Shown piece by piece: positions 36,105-43,078 of a DNA stretch of 64,000 nt. Position 1 is the first letter of the stretch. Each line of letters begins with the position of its first letter. Where the stretch lies: contig NZ_JYLM01000008.1 in NCBI RefSeq assembly GCF_001439815.1, positions 186,001 through 250,000 on the forward strand. The letters are read 5' to 3'. This DNA comes from Pseudomonas orientalis (GTDB lineage: Bacteria > Pseudomonadota > Gammaproteobacteria > Pseudomonadales > Pseudomonadaceae). Below the pieces are notes generated by a model. That model saw only the letters and a program-made list of their open reading frames with translations. It was not told where the DNA came from and ran no database searches. The translations under genes were made by a program, and so were the position numbers.

Positions 36105-37442
36105 ATGAGCGAATCCGTCGAATCCTTCCTTGCCCACCTCAAGAAACGCGACCCCGACCAACCGGAATTCCATCAGGCCGTTGAGGAAGTGCTGCGCAGT
36201 CTGTGGCCGTTTCTTGAAGCCAACCCCCACTACCTGACCTCGGGCATTCTGGAGCGCATGTGCGAGCCGGAACGCGCGATTACCTTTCGGGTGTCCTGGG
36301 TGGATGATCATGGCAAGGTCCGGGTCAATCGCGGGTTCCGTATCCAGATGAACAGCGCCATCGGCCCGTACAAGGGCGGTTTGCGCTTCCATCCCTCGGT
36401 GAACCTGGGCGTGCTGAAATTCCTCGCCTTCGAGCAAACCTTCAAGAACTCCCTGACCTCATTGCCCATGGGCGGCGGCAAAGGCGGCTCGGACTTCGAT
36501 CCCAAGGGCAAGAGCGACGCCGAAGTGATGCGCTTCTGCCAGGCGTTCATGAGCGAGCTGTACCGTCACATCGGTGCGGACGTGGATGTGCCGGCCGGTG
36601 ATATCGGCGTGGGCGCACGGGAAATCGGCTTCCTGTTCGGCCAGTACAAACGCCTGGGCAATCAATTCACGTCCGTCCTGACCGGCAAAGGCATGACCTA
36701 CGGCGGCAGTTTGATCCGTCCGGAAGCCACCGGTTTTGGCTGTGTGTATTTCGCTGAGGAAATGCTCAAGCGCCAGGGCCAGCGGGTCGAGGGCAAGCGC
36801 GTGGCGATCTCGGGTTCCGGCAACGTGGCGCAATACGCGGCGCGCAAAGTGATGGACCTGGGTGGCAAGGTGGTTTCCCTGTCGGACTCCGAAGGGACGC
36901 TGTACGCCGAAAGCGGTTTGACCGAGGAGCAATGGTCGGCGCTGCTGGCGCTGAAAAACGTGCAACGCGGTCGTATCAGTGAACTGGCCGAGCGTTTCGG
37001 CCTGGAATTTCGCCAGGGTCAAACGCCGTGGGCGCTGGCTTGCGATATCGCGCTGCCGTGCGCCACCCAGAACGAACTCGACGCCGACGCTGCTCGCACC
37101 CTGTTGCGCAATGGCTGCATCTGCGTGGCCGAGGGCGCCAACATGCCGACCACCCTTGAAGCGGTGGATATCTTTATCGACGCGGGCATTCTGTTCGCGC
37201 CGGGCAAGGCGTCCAATGCCGGCGGCGTGGCCGTCAGTGGCCTGGAGATGTCGCAGAACGCCATGCGCCTGCTATGGACTGCCGGCGAAGTGGACAGCAA
37301 GCTGCACAGCATCATGCAATCGATCCACCATGCCTGTGTGCACTACGGCGAGGAAAATGGCCGGGTCAACTACGTGAAGGGCGCGAACATCGCAGGCTTC
37401 GTCAAAGTCGCCGATGCGATGCTGGCCCAGGGCATCGTCTAA
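36105..37442 (+). CDS. gdhA: NADP-dependent glutamate dehydrogenase
   Basis: 445 residues, the hexameric small GDH type. Aminates 2-oxoglutarate to glutamate with NADPH. Seen: YKGGLRFHPSVNLGVLKFL near residue 88, the catalytic lysine loop LPMGGGKGGSDFDPKGKSD near 122, VPAGDIGVGAREIGFLFGQY near 163, Rossmann motif ISGSGNVAQYAARK near 238. Starts at the ATG at 36105 (the TTG before it lacks support). Its TAA shares two bases with the stop of the convergent GreA/GreB-like gene. Confidence 0.96.
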   Translation: MSESVESFLAHLKKRDPDQPEFHQAVEEVLRSLWPFLEANPHYLTSGILERMCEPERAITFRVSWVDDHGKVRVNRGFRIQMNSAIGPYKGGLRFHPSVNLGVLKFLAFEQTFKNSLTSLPMGGGKGGSDFDPKGKSDAEVMRFCQAFMSELYRHIGADVDVPAGDIGVGAREIGFLFGQYKRLGNQFTSVLTGKGMTYGGSLIRPEATGFGCVYFAEEMLKRQGQRVEGKRVAISGSGNVAQYAARKVMDLGGKVVSLSDSEGTLYAESGLTEEQWSALLALKNVQRGRISELAERFGLEFRQGQTPWALACDIALPCATQNELDADAARTLLRNGCICVAEGANMPTTLEAVDIFIDAGILFAPGKASNAGGVAVSGLEMSQNAMRLLWTAGEVDSKLHSIMQSIHHACVHYGEENGRVNYVKGANIAGFVKVADAMLAQGIV

Positions 37443-37936
37443 GCCTCGGGCTCGATGCGCAGCACTTCGATCAACTGATCGCCGACGGGGCGTTTCCACA
37501 GCACCTCGTCACCCACCTGGGCGCCCAGCAACGCACGCCCTAGAGGCGAACCCCAGTTGATCAGGCCCACATTGGCGTCGGCCTGGTCTTCGCCGACCAA
37601 CTGGATGCGCTGTTGCTCGTCCTGCTCGTTGGCGAATGTGACCCAACTGCCGATCTGCACCTTGTCGCTGGCGGTGGCCGGCGCGACGACCTGGGCGCTT
37701 TGTACGCGCTGGTTGAAGTAGCGCAAATCCCGCTCAAGATCGGCCTGGCGTTGTTTGTCGGCCTGTTCGCTCTTGGCGGATTCGGTGCTGTATTCCAGTT
37801 GCAACTGCGCCACCTTGGCTTGCAGTTGCGCCAACCCTTGCGCCGTCAAACGGTTGGGCTGCGCGCTGACCTGACGTTCCACCGGCTGGTCGGCCTGGGC
37901 GGCGGCGTTGTCTTCATTTACAAAAGCTCGGCTCAT
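37439..37936 (-). CDS. GreA/GreB-family transcript elongation factor-like protein
   Basis: 165 residues. N-terminal coiled-coil part (LAQLQAKVAQLQLEYSTESA with basic/acid heptads at about 50-85) and C-terminal FKBP-like domain with the Gre signature INWGSPLGRALLGAQVGDEVLW near 135-155. Gre factors restart stalled RNA polymerase by inserting the coiled-coil tip into the secondary channel; the tip acidic pair is not obvious here, so it may instead compete with DksA/Gre as an Rnk-like variant. The gene overlaps the end of gdhA head-on. Confidence 0.75.
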   Translation of the reverse strand: MSRAFVNEDNAAAQADQPVERQVSAQPNRLTAQGLAQLQAKVAQLQLEYSTESAKSEQADKQRQADLERDLRYFNQRVQSAQVVAPATASDKVQIGSWVTFANEQDEQQRIQLVGEDQADANVGLINWGSPLGRALLGAQVGDEVLWKRPVGDQLIEVLRIEPEA

Positions 37937-37991
37937 GACGTTCTCCTTCAATGGAGTTTGGGCCATGTTCACCGCCAGATCGTTCCCGCGC

Positions 37992-38348
37992 TCACTGCGA
38001 GCGATACGCCTTGGCCGCATCGCGGTCTTTTTCCTGCTGCCACTCGTGCTCGCGGTCGTTCCTGCGGTTGTCCTGATACTCGCGCAATTCCTCGCTCTCA
38101 CGCATGGCTTTGCACTGGCGGAAACCGTCTTCCCAGCCTTCGGCGTATTGCCGGTCTTTCAGATAGCGTGGAACGTTCTTGCGAAACTCGCCCGTGATCA
38201 CCCCGGCGGCCTGGCGACCGCTGCTGCAACCGTCGTCAAAGCCGTCGGCGAAGGCGAGTGGATAACCTTTGGCCAGTAACTCCTGATGGGTTGTCTGGCA
38301 GCCCGCTAACCACAGCGCCGCACTCAGCACTACCGCATATCGCCACAT
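37992..38348 (-). CDS. small lipoprotein
   Basis: 118 residues. Lipobox LAGC at residues 14-17 after a short hydrophobic signal (MWRYAVVLSAALW). The mature part is charged, with a conserved-looking core YPLAFADGFDDGCSSGRQAA and a C-terminal helix rich in Glu/Arg (EELREYQDNRRNDREHEWQQ). Probably outer-membrane anchored, function unknown. Upstream of the Gre-like gene on the same strand, 55 bases apart. Confidence 0.8.
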   Translation of the reverse strand: MWRYAVVLSAALWLAGCQTTHQELLAKGYPLAFADGFDDGCSSGRQAAGVITGEFRKNVPRYLKDRQYAEGWEDGFRQCKAMRESEELREYQDNRRNDREHEWQQEKDRDAAKAYRSQ

Positions 38349-38466
38349 GGCGTACTCCCTGGCCGGTTTACGGCTGATAAGGAGAGTCTAGAAGGGGATT
38401 TGTAAGCTGTATGTGAAAGGGGCGTCAGAGGGATGTGCAGAATTTTTAGCCGAGCACAAAACCAAC

Positions 38467-38555
38467 TGTGGGAGGGGGCTTGCCCTCGATAGCGGAGTGT
38501 CAGTCACTGAAAGCTTGGCTGACACACGGCCATCGGGGGCAAGCCCCCTCCCTCA
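38467..38555. repeat. REPIN type B, copy 4
   Basis: 89-base doublet, nearly identical to copy 5 at 40266 including the spacer (GCGGAGTGTCAGTCACTGAA), in the same orientation. It marks one side of the nuclease/chorismate mutase segment. Confidence 0.9.
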
Positions 38556-38590
38556 GTTTTATCCATAACTCCGGTCTGTCGGTGCAGCCT

Positions 38591-39676
38591 TTATTCGTAA
38601 TAACCCACTGTCTTTTTTAGCTGGTCGGCGTACTCGTAAATCTCGTCAATGGATGAAATAGCGTGCCGGGTTTCATTCTTTTCTTCGTCGAATACCCCGA
38701 GGTACTTTTGGCTACGATTGAAGTGGAGTCGGCAGATGGGCTTACGGTTGTTGTCGTCCAGTAATATCCCAAAATAGCTTTGGGTGTCGCGTTGAACGAT
38801 TCGTTTGGCATCGACAACTGAGCGCACGACAGCGCGCACGATGTGGTAACCCTCCAGCTCTTCAAGGGTTGTCAGGATTTTATCTTCTGCCTCGTTTTGA
38901 TCCTGCCTGTCTGCATGTGTGCTGTTCGCCACAGACAACGACGTTATTGTCGGCTGAATTGCACCACTCATAGCAGACTTAAGTCGCTCATTAATTTGAT
39001 CATTCAAAAATTGAGCTAACGCTTTTCGTGTTAGTTCGAAGAATTGTTCACGGACTTTCTGCGTGATTACTCCTTCGTAAACGCGGGACGCGAAGAACTT
39101 CACAAAGTCGTCTTCTGGTTTACTGATTTGGGCGCCAATGAGCTTCTTGAGTTGGCTGACGTATTTCAATTCTCCCGCTGCGCTGATGATTGAGTCGACA
39201 TCGAAGGCCGATTTGGTAAGTTTTATCAGCTCTGGTACGGAGTATTCATCAATATCCAGCAGGTCCAGCTCTAAAAATGGCTTTTCGTCCATTTTATTAG
39301 GGGCGTCCAAGTCTGTAAAAAATCTGTAGACCTGGCCGTTGGTAAGAATTGAGATTCTTGCGCTCGTGACGTGAAAGTACCGAAAGAGCTGCGATGCGTG
39401 ATTGATGCTCAATGACTCACCGATTTTTTTACATTCGATGAGTATCTGGACTTCGCCATCTTTCATGATTGCGTAGTCGATTTTTTCACCTTTTTTCGTC
39501 CCGACATCGCAGATAAATTCGGGGGTCACCTCCTGCGGGTCAAACACGTCGTAGCCCAACACGGTGTTGATAAAAGGCATTACAAAAGCATTTTTTGTAG
39601 CTTCTTCTGTCTGGATGGCGGGGCCTTGCAGGCGGACTTTTGATGCCAAACTGGTGAGTTTTTCAAGAAATTCCAT
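38591..39676 (-). CDS. orphan type I restriction enzyme R N-terminal-like (HSDR_N) nuclease
   Basis: 361 residues. N-terminal PD-(D/E)XK-type domain: TPEFICDVGTKKGEKIDYAI then VQILIECKKIGESL around residues 50-88 supply the Asp and the E-x-K of the active site; this is the HSDR_N_2 pattern. There is no helicase motor and no HsdM/HsdS gene nearby, so it is not a classical type I system. The C-terminal half (ARRIVQRDTQ, FFGILLDDN-like beta region) is unrecognised. AT-richer codon use than neighbours suggests transfer. Possible anti-phage or housekeeping nuclease; function unknown. Bracketed by two almost identical REPINs. Confidence 0.75.
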   Translation of the reverse strand: MEFLEKLTSLASKVRLQGPAIQTEEATKNAFVMPFINTVLGYDVFDPQEVTPEFICDVGTKKGEKIDYAIMKDGEVQILIECKKIGESLSINHASQLFRYFHVTSARISILTNGQVYRFFTDLDAPNKMDEKPFLELDLLDIDEYSVPELIKLTKSAFDVDSIISAAGELKYVSQLKKLIGAQISKPEDDFVKFFASRVYEGVITQKVREQFFELTRKALAQFLNDQINERLKSAMSGAIQPTITSLSVANSTHADRQDQNEAEDKILTTLEELEGYHIVRAVVRSVVDAKRIVQRDTQSYFGILLDDNNRKPICRLHFNRSQKYLGVFDEEKNETRHAISSIDEIYEYADQLKKTVGYYE

Positions 39677-39913
39677 ATAAGCCTCTTACCCTATTCGGAT
39701 CCGTGTATAGAAGTGGTGGCAAATTGACTGCCATCCGATACTAGACACAAAACCTCATAAAGAGAATGAAGTGAGAGGCAGTTTGTTTTCGACTGAAAAA
39801 AGCTAAAAAGTCGTCTGAAAATTCCGGTTTATTTTTCAATGGGTTGCAAGGAGGCTAGGAATCTGTGCTTGCAGGCGAAAAGTTGATAAATCTGAGCATG
39901 CAAGATGAATGCA

Positions 39914-40225
39914 TCAGGCGCGTGGTTTGCCAGCATTGTCCTGTGCAGCATATTCAGCCAATTCTTGTTGGATAAACGCCGTAATCATCGTGCGATACAC
40001 CTGCTCAGTAACCTCAGGGTTGGCGCCGACCACCTGGGATAACCCTCGCACCTTAGCGATCACCTGTTCAACCCGTTGTGGCGCCTTGACGCCATCGGTG
40101 TCGTTTTTAAAGCGTGCGGCTTGGGAGACGTATTGGCCGCGTTCGGCGATCAAAGTGACAATTTGTTGGTCAAGGAGGTCGATGTTATTGCGGACTTCTT
40201 CGAGGGTAGTGCAGCGAACGGCCAT
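39914..40225 (-). CDS. chorismate mutase (AroQ-class, monofunctional)
   Basis: 103 residues, all helical. Seen: the first helix LEEVRNNIDLLDQQIVTLIA with the active-site Arg, RGQYVSQAARFKNDTDGVKA with the second Arg and Lys, and APQRVEQVI. This is the compact chorismate mutase II fold, converting chorismate to prephenate. PchB (isochorismate-pyruvate lyase) has the same fold; no salicylate or pyochelin genes are near, so mutase is more likely. No signal peptide, hence cytoplasmic. Start at the ATG with GGAGCCC upstream. Confidence 0.82.
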   Translation of the reverse strand: MAVRCTTLEEVRNNIDLLDQQIVTLIAERGQYVSQAARFKNDTDGVKAPQRVEQVIAKVRGLSQVVGANPEVTEQVYRTMITAFIQQELAEYAAQDNAGKPRA

Positions 40226-40265
40226 ATTAAGTGGGCTCCTGATTATGCGAGCAATGCTAATAAAA

Positions 40266-40354
40266 TGTGGGAGGGGGCTTGCCCCCGATAGCGGAGTGTC
40301 AGTCACTGAAAGCTTGGCTGACACACGGCCATCGGGGGCAAGCCCCCTCCCACA
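40266..40354. repeat. REPIN type B, copy 5
   Basis: 89-base doublet, direct repeat of copy 4 with only about three differences, located upstream of the chorismate mutase gene. Confidence 0.9.
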
Positions 40355-40377
40355 TTTAGATTTTCATCAGGCTTGAG

Positions 40378-42231
40378 TCAGTAGTGGTACCACTTTACTT
40401 CGAGCATCACTTCATTCACCGGCGTGGACAGGTGGCTGTACTCGCGCTGGGCGCTCAGGCGCAGGCCCAGGTTGCGTGACAGTTCCCATTGCTGGTTGAG
40501 GCTGATGCTGCGCCGCACTTCGCCATTGGTGAAGAAATCGCCTTTGGCTTCCAGGCTCAGGTTGCCCAGTGGGTTTTTCCACAGCACGCCGGTGTTGAAG
40601 CCGGCGGCGGGGGAGATGGCTTCGCTGAAGTCGTTGTTGTGCTCCACCCGCACGGTGCCGAGGGCGAAGCCGAGCATGTCGTCCGAGAGCTGCCAGGTGC
40701 CGCCGGCGCCGCCGTTGACGTGGGCGACCAGGGTTTCGTCGTCGTGTTTGCCCGGTACCCGCTCCAGGCCGCCGGTGACTTGCCAGGACCACGGCTGCAA
40801 CAGGGCGTTACGCGGGGTCAGGGAGCGGATGGTGGCCAGGTCCAGTTGTTGCAACTGCCAGTTATTGCCTTCGTACTGGCGCAGTTTCATCTGCAGGATT
40901 TCAATTTGTGCGCCCAAGGGGAAGCCTTCGGCGTTGTCGTTGAGGTCGTGATAGGCCATGCGCAGGCCGTATTCACCGAAGGCTTTGTCGCCCCGGGTGC
41001 CGAGGCCGGCCTGCCAGGTGCGCGACTCGTGGCCGTTCTCCGGCAGGCCGGGCGGGGTGATCTTCAGGTCCGGCGCCGGGTTCTGGTTGATCGCGCGCAG
41101 CAGTTCGAAGCTGCGCTGGGAGCGCGCGGTGTCGCGTTCCAGGCCGTTGGCGCGGTAGCGGCCGAGGCGATAGGCGGCGTCCACCACCAGGGCCTGGCGC
41201 TCGCGGGGCAGCGCCTTGAAGGCGGGCTCCTGCAACTGTTTCTGGTCATCGCTGATCTTCAGTACCCACTGCTGCTCATCGCTGTCGAGCGGCTTGGCGC
41301 GTTCGAGCAGCTCGCGTTCACGGGACGGGCGATAGTCGATCTTTTCCACCAGGCCCGCGTCCTTTACCGCTTTGACAGTGTCGGTCGGGATCGCGGTGAG
41401 CGGGAATTGCTCGGTCAGGCGCAAGCCGGGGCGCGCCACTTGCAGCAGTTCCAGCAGGCGATAGGAGCAGTTTTCATCGAAAAAGAAGTAGTCGAACTGG
41501 ATCTGCTTGAGCTCCCACACGTGCTCGACCATGCGCTTGGTCTCGACTTCGGTGAGGTTCAGGCGGTATTCCCACAGGTCACGGTTTTCCAGGCTGCGGT
41601 ATTCGGAGAGTTTTTCCTGGTAGGGCACCAGGGCGAACAGGCCGGGGTAGCCGCCCATCAGGCCTTTCCAGGCATACAGAATGCTGTTGTCCGAGCCTTC
41701 GATATAGGCGCCGAAGTTGATCGCGTAGCTGAGCAGGGCGGTGTTGTTGCTCTGCACGTCGGCCTGGTCGATGCGCAGCAAAGTGTGGCCGAACATCGAC
41801 GAGGGGCTGTTGAGGTACGCCGCCGGGAAAATCATCACCGCGCTGTGGGGCGCGACGTCCGAGAACCATTGTTTGAATTCTTTGCAGTCCACAACAGGCA
41901 GGTCGGACAGGTGCAACTGGTCCTTGAGCCAGCGGGTGCGTGCGGGGTAGACGCATTGGGCATGTTTTTCGCCCAGGCTGGCCGGTGCGTAGAGCGCGTC
42001 CACAGTGGCCTTGAGTTCGGCGTCCGGATGATGCGCGCCGTCGGCGGCGAGAAAGAATTTCTTGTCGCTGACATAGCTGCGCCAGCCATTGATCTTGCCG
42101 GCCTCGTAATGCCCCAGCGACAGCCAGAACGGATCATTGGCCAGTTGCTGCAAACGTTGATCGTCGAGGTGCGGGGCCGCGTGCAGCGGGGCGCAGGCGA
42201 AGAGAGCCAGGCAAGCGAGGCGTTTGAGCAT
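40378..42231 (-). CDS. Lnb/DUF4105-domain secreted protein with beta-rich C-terminus
   Basis: 617 residues. Signal peptide MLKRLACLALFACAPLHAA. The DUF4105 (Lnb N-terminal periplasmic) domain spans about 90-300, with SSMFGHTLLRIDQ (His149) and FDENCSYRLLELLQ (Cys), a pair typical of permuted papain-like proteases/amidases. The C-terminal third alternates in the way of membrane beta-strands and ends in WYHY, an aromatic end typical of outer-membrane barrels. Probably a cell-envelope protein with hydrolase-like domain outside or in the periplasm; substrate unknown. Just upstream of its start comes the DUF3015 gene on the same strand. Confidence 0.75.
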   Translation of the reverse strand: MLKRLACLALFACAPLHAAPHLDDQRLQQLANDPFWLSLGHYEAGKINGWRSYVSDKKFFLAADGAHHPDAELKATVDALYAPASLGEKHAQCVYPARTRWLKDQLHLSDLPVVDCKEFKQWFSDVAPHSAVMIFPAAYLNSPSSMFGHTLLRIDQADVQSNNTALLSYAINFGAYIEGSDNSILYAWKGLMGGYPGLFALVPYQEKLSEYRSLENRDLWEYRLNLTEVETKRMVEHVWELKQIQFDYFFFDENCSYRLLELLQVARPGLRLTEQFPLTAIPTDTVKAVKDAGLVEKIDYRPSRERELLERAKPLDSDEQQWVLKISDDQKQLQEPAFKALPRERQALVVDAAYRLGRYRANGLERDTARSQRSFELLRAINQNPAPDLKITPPGLPENGHESRTWQAGLGTRGDKAFGEYGLRMAYHDLNDNAEGFPLGAQIEILQMKLRQYEGNNWQLQQLDLATIRSLTPRNALLQPWSWQVTGGLERVPGKHDDETLVAHVNGGAGGTWQLSDDMLGFALGTVRVEHNNDFSEAISPAAGFNTGVLWKNPLGNLSLEAKGDFFTNGEVRRSISLNQQWELSRNLGLRLSAQREYSHLSTPVNEVMLEVKWYHY

Positions 42232-42280
42232 GGGGGCTACTTAAGTCGGACTGAAAAAAAGACCCAAGGGGGACAGGTCG

Positions 42281-42314
42281 AAAAAACAAAACCCGCGCCT
42301 CGAAAGACGCGGGT
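42281..42314 (-). terminator. terminator after DUF3015 gene
   Basis: On the minus strand a stem ACCCGCG...CGCGGGT with a short loop is followed by TTTTGTTTTTT, just after the DUF3015 stop. Confidence 0.85.
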
Positions 42315-42323
42315 GGGTCGAGC

Positions 42324-42812
42324 TTAAGCCTGGGTAGCGTATTTCGCCAGACGGGCATCGCTTTTCAGTACCGCAATGGTGTTGTTGTGCACGTCGTCAG
42401 CGGTCACGTCAGCCTTGCTGAAGATTTGCTGGAAGTGCTCGTGGGTCACGGCCGCGAAGTGCTCGCGATCTTCCGGCGCCACGCCCAGTACCACGGCGTA
42501 GGTGGTCAGCGCTTCGCCGTTGCCCTTGGCCATGTCTTCGGACAGCTCGTTCATCATGCCATTCATGGCAATCCACGACTTGCCGCCGTAGGTCAGGGCG
42601 CTGTTGGTGCTGCAGCCGTTGGTGCCCGAGGTCATGCCGAAGGTGGCGTTACCCGAGGTGCCGTTGGTGGTGGAAGCCAGGAAGTGAGCTGGAGTGCCGC
42701 GCTGGCCTTCGAACAACATGTTGCCCCAACCGCAGTTCGGGCCACCTGGTGCTTCTGCCATTGCATTGAGGGAGACGACGGTGAAAAGAGTACCAAGAAG
42801 GATCCGTTTCAT
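42324..42812 (-). CDS. DUF3015 periplasmic protein
   Basis: 162 residues. Signal peptide MKRILLGTLFTVVSLNAMA. Mature protein opens with PNCGWGNMLFEGQRGTPAHF and SGTNGCSTNSALTYGG, the DUF3015 hallmark with two cysteines, then a helical C-terminal half. Common single-domain periplasmic protein in proteobacteria, function unknown. A terminator separates it from the DUF4105 gene. Confidence 0.85.
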   Translation of the reverse strand: MKRILLGTLFTVVSLNAMAEAPGGPNCGWGNMLFEGQRGTPAHFLASTTNGTSGNATFGMTSGTNGCSTNSALTYGGKSWIAMNGMMNELSEDMAKGNGEALTTYAVVLGVAPEDREHFAAVTHEHFQQIFSKADVTADDVHNNTIAVLKSDARLAKYATQA

Positions 42813-43078
42813 AGCTTTGTTCTCTTTGTGTGCAAACCAATGGACAAGGGTTCAGGCGCTTCGCAGCACCCTAGGGGCCAGTTATTAGTCCAACCCGCGC
42901 AGTTTGGAGTTTAGGCACGTTCCATGGGTTCCGTGAGTTTTTATAAAACATTCAGTCTTGAACGATTTTTTTGTAGGGCGCGCACCGTGGCTATGCTTTC
43001 CCAACAGCGCGCCTTGCCAGAGCGCGCAACCGAGAGCCAGAATGCCCCCATCTGCCCCGCCTGATGTAAGGAAGCCCG

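Noticed and set aside
39914..40225. PchB-type isochorismate-pyruvate lyase
   Set aside because: Same fold, but no salicylate or siderophore genes nearby and the sequence fits a plain chorismate mutase better.
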